Assembly: GCA_947495035.1 (NCBI GenBank)
Contig: CANLXI010000009.1
Span: forward strand, 1-64,000
DNA: 64,000 nucleotides
From: an uncultured Granulosicoccus sp.
GTDB taxonomy: Bacteria > Pseudomonadota > Gammaproteobacteria > Granulosicoccales > Granulosicoccaceae
Reading direction: 5' to 3'
In this document: positions 34,715-43,653 of the stretch, in pieces
Layout of the letters: the number at the start of each line of letters is the position of its first letter
How positions within the stretch are numbered: position 1 is the first letter of the stretch
Program-made: the position numbers and the translations under genes
The notes under the pieces: generated by a model
Told to the model about the DNA's origin: nothing
What the model saw: only the letters and a program-made list of their open reading frames with translations
Databases searched by the model: none

Positions 34715-34970
34715 GCTTGCCTGCCCTCATTGAAGTTGAATGGTTGAATCGACGTTGTCCGGCGCTCATGGCCGAATTGCACGCACAACTTTCCAATGGA
34801 TGGCAGAGGATGTCAAGGTCGCCGTCCATTGCCTGGCTCTGATACCCGGAGAATGGTTGCTCGGGAACGAGTGACCGGACCGACCGGGAACAACCGGCAG
34901 GTCGTCATGAAGCCGTCTTCCAGCCGAGCTTGAGCGCAGGGGCCCGCGGACAGCCGGTCTCGAATCTGCC

Positions 34971-35822
34971 TCAGGCGGCTGCTGCCTGGCGCTCGCCCTT
35001 CACTTCCTGGAGTACCAGGCGCAGTTCAGCCAGATCCCTGTCGGACAACGACAGTGCCGCCACTTCGGGCATGTTCTCGAGAATCACGACTTCGTCGGTT
35101 GGCATGTCGTTGATATCTTCAAGGACGCAAGCCTTGTCGACCAGGCGGATCATGCACAGCACGACATTGTGCGGATCGCACGCCTCGTCATCCAGGTGCA
35201 ATACGATCGTCTTGTAGGATTCGGGCAGGTTCCACAGGGTCAGCAACTGCGCACCGTGCTCGCTGTGCATGTCCTGCAAGATGTTGTTGACAACTTCATC
35301 CGACAGCTCCAGACCTTCGCTGCTGATGATGTCTTCCAGGGCGCACAGCAACGACAGCTTGCCGATATCATGCAGAAGCCCGGCAACGAAACTCTCGTCA
35401 GCCAGGTTCCGATAGCCGGAATTGGCTGCAAGCCAGCGAGCTCCGATTGAAACCGCAGAGGTGTGCTGCCAGAGCTGTGTCAGGCGCGCCTTGAACATGC
35501 CGCGCGATGCACTGTACAGACGCTTCTGGCTGACCGAGAACACGATGGATGCGATCTGGCGTATACCCAGGCGCACTGCGGCTTCCCGCAGACTGCTGAC
35601 AGACGAAAGCCCGGAGAAGAACGAGGAGTTTGCCATGCGCAGCAGGTCGGCAACCAGTACCTGATCTTCTTCGATTATCTTGCAGATGTGCTCGGCGTCC
35701 AGCCTGTTCTCGTTGACTTCGCGGTTGATTCGCAGCGCGATGTCATCGAAGACCGGCAACTCGACTTCTCCGCTGTCGATCTTTCTGTTGATCAGTACTG
35801 TCAGTTCGCGTTGTTGACTCAT
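34971..35822 (-). CDS. HDOD domain signalling protein
   Basis: 283 residues from ATG 35822 (AAGGA upstream); the 86 extra codons up to 36080 are not family-like. It is essentially one HDOD domain: VADLLRMANSSFFSGLSSVS, LREAAVRLGIRQIASIV, WQHTSAVSIGARWLA and FVAGLLHDIGKLSLLCALED. The HDIGK motif is retained, which is not always so in HDOD proteins. These proteins act in bacterial signalling, often together with c-di-GMP enzymes, but the partner is unknown. It lies between the diguanylate cyclase region and the TolC end of the secretion operon. Confidence 0.88.
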   Translation of the reverse strand: MSQQRELTVLINRKIDSGEVELPVFDDIALRINREVNENRLDAEHICKIIEEDQVLVADLLRMANSSFFSGLSSVSSLREAAVRLGIRQIASIVFSVSQKRLYSASRGMFKARLTQLWQHTSAVSIGARWLAANSGYRNLADESFVAGLLHDIGKLSLLCALEDIISSEGLELSDEVVNNILQDMHSEHGAQLLTLWNLPESYKTIVLHLDDEACDPHNVVLCMIRLVDKACVLEDINDMPTDEVVILENMPEVAALSLSDRDLAELRLVLQEVKGERQAAAA

Positions 35823-36294
35823 GTCGATATTGTCCTTTCTGTCTGCACCGGAACACAAAGCTGGCGAGAGCGGATTGATCACTTGAACACAGCTCGCAGC
35901 TCGACGTGCCGTCCCACGCATGCCTTCGCCACCGCCGATCAGGCGAACAGCCGGATCGACACCAAACCATGGCGCAACGGAGTCCTCACCGGGAAGATTC
36001 CACTCGACGTCAAGCTTGGCGCAAGCACACACTCCAGTTGTCGGCATGTAACAGGGAAGCCTGAGCGAACCTTGCCTCACTGCGAGTTGTTCGACAATTC
36101 GCAGGAAACGGACAGCCGCTGTATCAAGCCCGAAGCGAGGGCTCGACAGTCTGCCCGCTCGCTTGTGCTACCGTCCAAGCTGCCAGATTCGTGGTAACGG
36201 GCAGTCGCGAGCGCGGGAGCTGGCTGGCCGGCGTGCGCAGGACCGAAACCTGGCTGGTAGCCATCGCTGCCGAAACCGACAACAGGGCAAGGAC
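35823..36294. other. Intergenic gap after the secretion operon
   Basis: 472 bases without a supported gene; the long plus-strand frames here are shadows. Two imperfect stems could serve as terminators for the operon: TGCGA-G-TTGT / ACAA-T-TCGCA (36081-36103) and AAGCGAG / CTCGCTT with added GG/CC pairs (36133-36164). Neither has a U-run. Confidence 0.45.
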
Positions 36295-37704
36295 TCAGTC
36301 CGTTTCAGGCAATTGCAGCGAATACTGCTGCAGCAGTTCATCGGAGAGACCGGCAGAGATCATCAGATCAAGATACTCCTGATACATGGTGGCCACCACA
36401 TCCCCCTTGCGACTGCGAGCATTGAACAGACGCTCTTCGACATCAATGAGCTCGATGATGTTGATCGATCCCAGTTCCAGATTTCTGCGGTTCAGTTTCT
36501 GCAGATCCTCGTTGGCAGAAATCTCCGACAGCACGGCATCCAGAGTCAGGCGAGCGGAGGTGATACTGTTGTAGGATTGGTCAATGGCCCTGAACACATC
36601 CCGTTCCAGTTGAGCTCGTTCCGCTTCCAGTTCGCGTAACTGGGCTTCGGCGCGTCTGACTCCCCCCTTGCGCTCGCCACCGCTGTACAAGGTGTAGTTG
36701 ATCAGCAATTTCGCGGCAAACTTGTCACGCTGTACCGAAGGCCCTCCTTCGTCATCGATCATCGAACCGCTGAGCTCGAAATCCACAGAAGGCAGGTATC
36801 GCCCCTTCTGTGCACTGACGCGCAGGCGAGTTGCCTCCCGGCTGAATCGGTTGGTCAGAAACCCACTGTTCGACACCGCTCCCTGCTCGATATAGTCTGC
36901 CAGTGGTTTGAGCCGGATGTCGGCAAATTCTTCCGGTGACACGGCCCTGAACTTGCGCAGACCCGGAACCAGATATTCCAGTTCGCTCAGTGAATTGTTC
37001 AGTGAGGCAGTCGCCGAGCTCTGCACACCCTGAGCCGACGCAAGCCTGGCCCTTGCAAAATCCACTTCCAGCTTGCTCGCTGCACCACCACGATACATCG
37101 CCCCCAGGTCGGCGACCAGTTCATCCATGGTTGTCACGAACTGCTCGGCCTGCATCAATTCGTACTGGTATCGCCAGTAGTCGATGTAGTGAGTCACCAC
37201 ATCCAGGAACAGGTCCTCGACTTCGATCCTCGCCTCGGCATGCGCTGCCCCTTCCAGCCGCTGACTGCGCTCATGCTCTGCCCGGGAACTGCCCCCATCG
37301 AACAGTAGCTGAGTGACGCTGAGCTTCAGGTTGCGTCCCGTGGTACTCGCCCGTCCGGACTCGGTATTCGGCGCTGGATCATTGTATTCCGGCCCCAGCG
37401 TACTGCTGATTTCCACTTGGGGAAAACGATAGCTGCCGTTCTGTCGTGACAGTTCGATGGCCTGATCGATTCTGGCTTCTGCAACGTCGATGGCAGGATT
37501 GTTGGCCATCGCCTTGTGCAGCAATGTCTGAAACGAGATCGATTCAGGGTCCTCCGCACTGTCCACGGTGGGTGCCGCCAGTCTGTCTTCGGCATCCGAC
37601 TGTGCCATCGCTGGCGACAAACACAGGCCCTGCAGCAAGGCAATAGCGAGAATGGCAGAAAGATGTCCTCTCCGAATGGTGTGTTCAACGACGAGTGAAA
37701 TCAT
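36295..37704 (-). CDS. TolC-family outer-membrane channel of the type I secretion system
   Basis: 469 residues. A signal peptide (cleavage after SPAMAQ, about residue 35) is followed by the OEP repeat pattern: FQTLLHKAMANNPAIDVAEA, SVTQLLFDGGSSRAEHERSQ, AASKLEVDFARARLASAQG in the first half, and NYTLYSGGERKGGVRRAEAQ, LELGSINIIELIDVEERLFN in the second. It resembles AggA/LapE-type exporters for giant adhesins. It is the last gene of the RTX operon. Its ATG overlaps the MotB-like gene stop as ATGA, so co-translation is likely. It would form the outer-membrane exit duct with the ABC and HlyD-like proteins. Confidence 0.92.
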   Translation of the reverse strand: MISLVVEHTIRRGHLSAILAIALLQGLCLSPAMAQSDAEDRLAAPTVDSAEDPESISFQTLLHKAMANNPAIDVAEARIDQAIELSRQNGSYRFPQVEISSTLGPEYNDPAPNTESGRASTTGRNLKLSVTQLLFDGGSSRAEHERSQRLEGAAHAEARIEVEDLFLDVVTHYIDYWRYQYELMQAEQFVTTMDELVADLGAMYRGGAASKLEVDFARARLASAQGVQSSATASLNNSLSELEYLVPGLRKFRAVSPEEFADIRLKPLADYIEQGAVSNSGFLTNRFSREATRLRVSAQKGRYLPSVDFELSGSMIDDEGGPSVQRDKFAAKLLINYTLYSGGERKGGVRRAEAQLRELEAERAQLERDVFRAIDQSYNSITSARLTLDAVLSEISANEDLQKLNRRNLELGSINIIELIDVEERLFNARSRKGDVVATMYQEYLDLMISAGLSDELLQQYSLQLPETD

Positions 37705-38405
37705 TGGCGGATATTGATCTTCAAACGCGTCCAGTTGTCGGAGTCTTCAATCGCTTCATTCTCCACAACCTTCAGCTGTATGTTTGCTCGATCGGCCGTT
37801 GTATCGAGTAATGTATTTCGCACATTGAGCATCCTGGCAACGGCCAGACGCTTTGCACGGCTCTGAGTCGCGGCATTGGCAACTCTGGGCGAGTTCAGTT
37901 CGATTTCCAGATTCTCTGCACCATACTGGTCAACCATCTCCTCGATGAACTCGGTGATTCTGGCTTCACTGCTTGTATCGACGGTAATGGCACCCGGGTC
38001 ATGGAACAGCACCAGCGACAGGTCCTCCTTCGACGCCATCAACTGCTGTTCCGATGCCTGCGCAGAAAAAGCCTGCGCCACGGCCTGTGTATCTTCGCTG
38101 ATTTCTGCCTGAGCACCTCCACCGCCCTGACTCGAAGCTGCTTGCTCGGATTCCATCTGTTTCCGCAGCTCCTCGTTTTCCCGTTCCAGTTCTTCCATCC
38201 TGGCGGTACTGCTCGCCGTGTCCTCGATCTCGGTGACAGGTTCGGGCTGGCCTTCGATTCTGGCCTTGTAGGTAATCGTGTAGAAATACAGAACAGCAGC
38301 CGTGATCAGTACGAAGAACACGAACATGATGACTACCGCCGACAGGATGTCGACGAAGCCCGGCCAGGAGTTCGCGGCCAGATCGGAACCGCCATCAGCG
38401 CTCAC
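37701..38405 (-). CDS. MotB/OmpA-like partner of the secretion-linked proton channel
   Basis: 234 residues. One membrane segment near the N-terminus (about residues 17-42) begins WPGFVDILSAVVIMFVFF; Asp19 matches the proton-carrying Asp of MotB and TolR/ExbD. A Glu-rich coiled coil follows (MEELERENEELRKQMESEQA), then a periplasmic OmpA-like domain (about 125-234). It lies between the MotA-like gene and tolC, so it should form a channel with the former. SiiA of the Salmonella SPI-4 system is the closest analogue in layout. Ligand binding (peptidoglycan) is inferred from the family. Confidence 0.85.
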   Translation of the reverse strand: MSADGGSDLAANSWPGFVDILSAVVIMFVFFVLITAAVLYFYTITYKARIEGQPEPVTEIEDTASSTARMEELERENEELRKQMESEQAASSQGGGGAQAEISEDTQAVAQAFSAQASEQQLMASKEDLSLVLFHDPGAITVDTSSEARITEFIEEMVDQYGAENLEIELNSPRVANAATQSRAKRLAVARMLNVRNTLLDTTADRANIQLKVVENEAIEDSDNWTRLKINIRQ

Positions 38406-38457
38406 GGCTCAATCCTCTTGAGCGACACTGGCCAGCTTGCTGTCCTGCACACGATGC

Positions 38458-40149
38458 TCATGCCACTCCGGCATCAGGGTCTTCCCGATCATCCTTGCGA
38501 CGCCCATACTGCCTGTCGATGATCCTTGCCAGCTTCTGCAGCTCGCGCTGCTCTCTGGCAATGAATGGAATGACATCCTTGTTTACCGAAGACGCTATAT
38601 TGTCGCCTATGGTTTTCTTCAATCGGTCCGATTCACGACGGAACTGGTGCTGGAGGTTGTTCTGGACCTTCTGATCCCGTTGCACCGAACGTCGTTCGGA
38701 GATGATGACCATCTTCTCCAATCGTCTGATCTGAGAAGCCAGTTCACTGACCTGCGCCTGATCCTGAGTCGACAGACGCGCCAGCTTGCCGTTGACACGG
38801 TCGAGCGCCTTGCCCAAACGATCCGTTGTCTGCAGGACATGACGCGGGATCTGCTCACTGAGCGTACGAGACAGATCATTCATGCTGGCAGCAGCCTGCT
38901 GCTGGGATGTCATGATCACATCGAACTGCTTGTCAAGCGTGCCCAGGCGATCACCGATCACCGACTGGCCATCGAGCAGGGATCGGGCAAAGTCGGCACT
39001 CAATACGGACTCGACCCGTGCCTGCTGCTCAACCATGGTCTGAATGCCCTGATTGAGACTGGCAAGACTCTCTGACAAGACCTTGTGCTGATGCACCAGA
39101 TGTTCGTTGTTCTCGATGGCACGATGTGAGGCATCGGCGGAGATCAGAATCGCATCCACCACGTCGGCCAGCTCGCGTTGCGTATTCCGGGAAGACTGGA
39201 TGAATCCGACAATCCAGGCCTTGAGCTCGGCATCGGCGACCGGTGGACCGTCGGATGGCCGGCCGGCCGATTTGTTGGCCTGAGCCATTCCCGGAATCTG
39301 CTCATCAAGCCAGCGACTGACCGCCTCGATGAAATGGTCCTGGGCACCATTGGAGAAGAACTGAAAGGTTCCTACCAGCAAGGAACCCGACAGACCGAAC
39401 AGCGACGAACTGAATGCAAGTCCCATCCCCTGGAGCGGCGCGGCCAGACTCGAGATGAAACCGGACATCCCCCCGCCATCACCGGAATCCGAACCGATGG
39501 ACGCCATGCCGGCCATTGCCTCACCGACCGCATCGATGGTACCCAGCAACCCGAGGAAGGTACCCAGAAGCCCCAGCATGACCAGCAATCCGCCGAGAAA
39601 GGACACCTTGCCACGCCCACGATTGATTCTCGCCCCCAGCTTGGACTTGATCATTCGCGCGTCATTGTCATTGACATTGAGCGCGCCCATGTTGCGCAGA
39701 TTGTCCAGCAGGTTCTGCATGTTCTTGCAATCGAGAATCGACGCTTTGCGAGTCAGCTCTTTCTGCAGGCTTGCAATTTCCTCATCACGAATCCTGAACT
39801 GCATGGCAATGTTGCCCAACCGGTTGAGGTACAGACCCGTCATCCACAGCTTGAGATTGGCAGTGACCGACATGCCGACCCCGATCAGCATGATCGCTAT
39901 GATCAGCCCATTGAGCGGAACATTGGTCAGAAAGGCAGCCAGCAGCGTATCAAAGCCCAGGATGACCAGCAGCGCCACGCCGAGGAAATTCAGCACCACC
40001 GATATCGGCACGTAACGAGCCAGAGACAGTGGTAGAAGTGGATGTTCATCCTTTAGATGCATCCAGGCAATCAGACGGTCGATCGGGCCAGCCCTGGCAG
40101 CACCAGTGTCAGATTCCTTGCCATCATTCTGCAGTGAGGGGTCCTTCAT
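38458..40149 (-). CDS. MotA/TolQ/ExbB-like proton-channel protein with a long soluble tail
   Basis: 563 residues. Membrane segments at about 47-66, 79-99, 183-204 and 238-264. The family signature is in the last two: KVSFLGGLLVMLGLLGTFLG and SSLAAPLQGMGLAFSSSLFG. After about residue 270 comes a soluble tail of nearly 290 residues, mostly helical coiled coil (LADVVDAILISADASHRAIE, QAQVSELASQIRRLEKMVII). Gap of 4 bases from the HlyD-like gene and 52 to the MotB-like gene. It should use the proton gradient to drive a motion or open a channel for adhesin export, as proposed for SiiB. Zorya-type ZorA shares the layout but not the context. Confidence 0.85.
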   Translation of the reverse strand: MKDPSLQNDGKESDTGAARAGPIDRLIAWMHLKDEHPLLPLSLARYVPISVVLNFLGVALLVILGFDTLLAAFLTNVPLNGLIIAIMLIGVGMSVTANLKLWMTGLYLNRLGNIAMQFRIRDEEIASLQKELTRKASILDCKNMQNLLDNLRNMGALNVNDNDARMIKSKLGARINRGRGKVSFLGGLLVMLGLLGTFLGLLGTIDAVGEAMAGMASIGSDSGDGGGMSGFISSLAAPLQGMGLAFSSSLFGLSGSLLVGTFQFFSNGAQDHFIEAVSRWLDEQIPGMAQANKSAGRPSDGPPVADAELKAWIVGFIQSSRNTQRELADVVDAILISADASHRAIENNEHLVHQHKVLSESLASLNQGIQTMVEQQARVESVLSADFARSLLDGQSVIGDRLGTLDKQFDVIMTSQQQAAASMNDLSRTLSEQIPRHVLQTTDRLGKALDRVNGKLARLSTQDQAQVSELASQIRRLEKMVIISERRSVQRDQKVQNNLQHQFRRESDRLKKTIGDNIASSVNKDVIPFIAREQRELQKLARIIDRQYGRRKDDREDPDAGVA

Positions 40150-40153
40150 GGCC

Positions 40154-41467
40154 TCACCCCTCTCTCAGTGCCGTACTGCGCAAGCGCGTCAGTGGCTTCA
40201 GCAGGGCCCCGAGAATCGATATGCGGCCAGTGAGGATATTGATCTCGGCCGTCATTCCTGCCCTGACCACGTGTTCACTGTCGAAACGATCGGAATCCAG
40301 GGCGACACGAATCTTGTAGTATTCGCGTGAATCACCATGGGTGAAGGTATCGGGACTGATGTAGGACAGGCGCCCCTCCAATCCGCCGTACAAGGCATGA
40401 TCGTAGGCACTGATGTGTGTCATGGTTCGAAGTTCGGGCCAGACCTTGCCTCTATCCGCCGTCGACATGTTGCCCTCCACAACGAGCGCTTCTCTGGCTG
40501 GCGTGATCTCGACCAGCGGCGCCCCTGGCTGAGATACACCACCGACGGTATTGACAAACAACTGATTCACGCGACCATCTATCGGCGATACGATTTCCGA
40601 ACGTTCAACCTCATCTGCCAGCGCTGCCAGCCTTTCCGTGAGACTGCTGATACTGACCTCGACGTCATTCAGTTCGCTCTTGGCACTCGAGGCATATTGC
40701 TGAGCCGCTGCGGCAATCTCGCTGCTTGCCTCCTCCATCTCGGCCGCCACGATCGGAATCTGCATCTGGGCGTTCTTGCGCTCGGCCCGCAGCCTGACCA
40801 GCTCTGCCTTCACCTGCAGATAACTGGCTTCGGAGACAATGCCGGACTCGAAGAGTCCGCTCTTGATCTGCGCCTGCCGCGCTAGCACACCGACCTCATC
40901 GGCCATGTTGCTGACACGTGACTTCAGGGCATCGATCTCCAGCCGCTTCTGGTCTCTGCGCTTCTGCAGACCCTCGAGCTTCTGCAGATGTTCCTGGCGA
41001 CGCAATGAAAAGAGTTCCTGTTCGGCATCAACGAAATCCGGCTGAGCATCGATCAACTCGGTGGGGAACACGACTTCACTCTGACCGTTCACCTCGGCCA
41101 GCAATCTCTCGCGGCGTACCATCTGCGACAACTGCTGCAAGGTCCCCTCATGCAAGGTGGTTCTGACACGGGTGTTGGCGATCTGGAACAAGGGGTCGCC
41201 GGCGCTGACTTCGTCACCTTCGGCCACCAGTATCTCCATCACGATCCCCCCTTCCAGATGCTGAACCGTTCTTGCATTGCCAGCCGGGACCACCCGCCCG
41301 GTTGCCCGGACGTGCTGATCTATCCGCGACAGACCAGCCCAGGCCAGAAAGGACAGCAACATCAGCACGACCAGCAGGATGGTGACATGCCGACGCAGAC
41401 TGTTCACCGGGGTGCCGGTTGCCGATTCGTCCAGTCTTGCCGTGTAGAGTTCGTCGAATCCGCTCAT
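40154..41467 (-). CDS. HlyD-family membrane fusion protein of the type I secretion system
   Basis: 437 residues. A cytoplasmic N-terminus of about 27 residues, one membrane segment (about 28-47) and a periplasmic part. The periplasmic part shows a biotinyl-lipoyl-like half (TVQHLEGGIVMEILVAEGDE), a long coiled hairpin (about 130-300) and the closing half (SEIVSPIDGRVNQLFVNTVG) with a beta-barrel end. It bridges the ABC exporter and the TolC-like duct. It starts 2 bases after the ABC gene and ends 4 bases before the MotA-like gene. Typical of the LapC/HlyD group. Confidence 0.95.
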   Translation of the reverse strand: MSGFDELYTARLDESATGTPVNSLRRHVTILLVVLMLLSFLAWAGLSRIDQHVRATGRVVPAGNARTVQHLEGGIVMEILVAEGDEVSAGDPLFQIANTRVRTTLHEGTLQQLSQMVRRERLLAEVNGQSEVVFPTELIDAQPDFVDAEQELFSLRRQEHLQKLEGLQKRRDQKRLEIDALKSRVSNMADEVGVLARQAQIKSGLFESGIVSEASYLQVKAELVRLRAERKNAQMQIPIVAAEMEEASSEIAAAAQQYASSAKSELNDVEVSISSLTERLAALADEVERSEIVSPIDGRVNQLFVNTVGGVSQPGAPLVEITPAREALVVEGNMSTADRGKVWPELRTMTHISAYDHALYGGLEGRLSYISPDTFTHGDSREYYKIRVALDSDRFDSEHVVRAGMTAEINILTGRISILGALLKPLTRLRSTALREG

Positions 41468-41469
41468 GA

Positions 41470-43602
41470 TCAGGCCGCGAATTTCTGCATGACGGTTTCT
41501 CGCTCCCCATCCGCGACGATGGATCCACGATCCATCACGACAACGCGATCCACCAGCTCCAGAAGGGACATGCTGTGCGTTACCATGATCAGGGTACGAC
41601 CTCGACTGAATGTCTTCATGCTCTGCATGAACTGACGTTGCAAGGCCGAGTCCAGACCACTGGTCGGCTCATCGAAGACCAGAACACAGGGCTCACGCAG
41701 GAACGCACGGGCAATGGAAATTGCCTGCTTCTGACCACCTGACAGCTGCTCCCCGTTTTCTCCAACGACCCGATCCAGACCTTGACCTCCTCCCGGGAAC
41801 ACAAGATCCATACCAGCCAGAGCAGTCGCCCTGGATATCTGCTCTGGCGTGCAATGCGGCAAGCCCAGTAACAGATTGTCGCGGACAGTTCCCGCGATGA
41901 AGAACGGATGTTGCGGAATCAGGGCGATACTGCTGCGCAAACGCGCAGGCGCCAGCGCTTGATAGTCATAGCCATCGATGCTGATCTGCCCCTGTCTGGC
42001 CAACAGGGCGCCTGCCATGGCGCGTGCAACCGTACTCTTGCCCGCCCCTGATGGTCCGATGAGACACAGATGTTCGCCGGCACGGACAGACAGGTTGATG
42101 CCATTCACCGCTGGCCGAGTCTGATCAGGGTAGACATAGCTGAAGCCACTGACGTGGATTGCGCCCTTGAGCTCGCTCGCTGGCAGGACACGGCTGCTTG
42201 CAAGCTCTGCCGATTGCCTGAACAGATCGTCGATGGTACGCAGGCAATCCCGGGATTGCGTCCAGCGGGCCACCACGCCATGCAGGTTCATGATGGGCGC
42301 AATGGTGCGACTTGCCAGAATCGTGCTGGCCACCAGACCACCGACCGTCAGATTACCTGCCTGAATCTGATGTACGCCAACCACCACGATCAGCACATGA
42401 TTGAGTTGCATCAAGCCCAATGAACCATGTTGCCCAAGAGACACCCAGCGCTGGTTTCTGCGCGCCGCCTCGGCCGATTGTTCGGTCGTGATGTTCCAGC
42501 GATTCAGACTCATGCCAACCGCATTCAATTGTTTCAGTGCGGTGCTGCCGGACAGCAATTCAACCATCATGGACGATTTCTCCTGCATGGAGGAGAAGAG
42601 ACCACGCGTGGATCGCTTGACCGGTATCTGCACCAGCGCATTCAATACCAGAATGGCGATGGCAATTCCCACAGGTACCAGCGTCACGATCGGTGAAACC
42701 AGATAGATCACCAGAAGAAACAGCAGGAAGAACGGAAAATCCACCAGCGCCGGAATCAGGCGAGTCGCGTAGAAATCGCGCAGACCCTGCAATTCACGAA
42801 ACAGATTGCTGCGCTCCCCAACCGACAGCCGCATCTGCTCCTCATGCAGGCTCAGCATTCGCTGCATCAGCACACTATCGAACCGGGCACCGGTTCTGGC
42901 GGCAATCCGCTCCAGCGTCGAGGTGCGAGCAGTCTTGAGCAGAACATCGAACAGGATGGCCGTGCAGACGCCCATCGCCAGTACCGTCAGCGTCGACATC
43001 GCCAGATTCGGCACAACCGCGTCATAGACGTTGAGCGTGAACAGCGGCAAGGCGATCACCAGAAAATTGATGAACAAGGTGCAGAGCACGACCTCGGCAA
43101 AGTTCGGCGTGAAACGCAATATCGGTTGCCAGAACCAGTCGATTGCCCTCTTCTGATGCATGTGCTCGGTCGCGGCAGCAGTTCTTGCCTGCTTTGGCAG
43201 CAGCACGATCGCTCGTCCCGTACACCAGTTGCACAGCAGTTCCTTGCTCAGGGCCTGTGGCTGCCCCCCCGGTTCCACTGCACAGGATTCACCATCCGGG
43301 TTGGGCAGTACCACGACGAACCGATTGGCCCGCATGGGCAGAATCACGGGCGCACGCGTGTTGTGCAGTTCTTCCACGGTGCACTTGTCGATACGAAGTT
43401 CGAACTCGAGATGCTCGGCGATCGCAGGCAGCGTCGCGATGGTCCAGCGATCCCCCGCACTGGGCAACTGCAATGCCAGACTACTCAGATCGGTCCGGCG
43501 CTGGTGAAATTCCAGCACCGTGGCGATGCATGACATCAGCGGGTCTTCAACAGGTTGCTTATCAGTGACAAGCTTGAGCATTGCAAGCGATTCAGGTAAC
43601 AC
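41470..43602 (-). CDS. Type I secretion ABC exporter (LapB-like)
   Basis: 710 residues. The N-terminal 125 residues form a C39 peptidase-like domain (DPLMSCIATVLEFHQR) in which the catalytic His region reads RFVVVLP, so it probably binds substrate rather than cleaving it. Six membrane segments follow (about 160-430). The ATPase domain has Walker [10 protein letters not shown] (from 516), signature LSGGQKQ (620), Walker B VLVFDEPTSGLD (D644, E645) and the H-loop His676. Start GTG 43602 has AAAGG 5 bases upstream. It sits 51 bases after the adhesin stop and drives its export. Confidence 0.95.
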   Translation of the reverse strand: MLPESLAMLKLVTDKQPVEDPLMSCIATVLEFHQRRTDLSSLALQLPSAGDRWTIATLPAIAEHLEFELRIDKCTVEELHNTRAPVILPMRANRFVVVLPNPDGESCAVEPGGQPQALSKELLCNWCTGRAIVLLPKQARTAAATEHMHQKRAIDWFWQPILRFTPNFAEVVLCTLFINFLVIALPLFTLNVYDAVVPNLAMSTLTVLAMGVCTAILFDVLLKTARTSTLERIAARTGARFDSVLMQRMLSLHEEQMRLSVGERSNLFRELQGLRDFYATRLIPALVDFPFFLLFLLVIYLVSPIVTLVPVGIAIAILVLNALVQIPVKRSTRGLFSSMQEKSSMMVELLSGSTALKQLNAVGMSLNRWNITTEQSAEAARRNQRWVSLGQHGSLGLMQLNHVLIVVVGVHQIQAGNLTVGGLVASTILASRTIAPIMNLHGVVARWTQSRDCLRTIDDLFRQSAELASSRVLPASELKGAIHVSGFSYVYPDQTRPAVNGINLSVRAGEHLCLIGPSGAGKSTVARAMAGALLARQGQISIDGYDYQALAPARLRSSIALIPQHPFFIAGTVRDNLLLGLPHCTPEQISRATALAGMDLVFPGGGQGLDRVVGENGEQLSGGQKQAISIARAFLREPCVLVFDEPTSGLDSALQRQFMQSMKTFSRGRTLIMVTHSMSLLELVDRVVVMDRGSIVADGERETVMQKFAA

Positions 43603-43653
43603 GGAAACCTTTCCGCGCGCAGACTTCGTACCAAGAAACCGTTGTATTACCTG

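Noticed and set aside
35823..36197. An N-terminal extension of the HDOD protein and an antisense frame over it
   Set aside because: The extension has no HDOD likeness and lacks a ribosome site; ATG 35822 fits the family. The antisense frame is a shadow.
37701..40149. A Zorya-type defence system (ZorA/ZorB-like pair)
   Set aside because: The MotA-like protein with a long tail and its MotB-like partner look like ZorA/ZorB, but there is no ZorC, ZorD or ZorE, and both genes are packed inside a type I secretion operon between hlyD-like and tolC-like genes.
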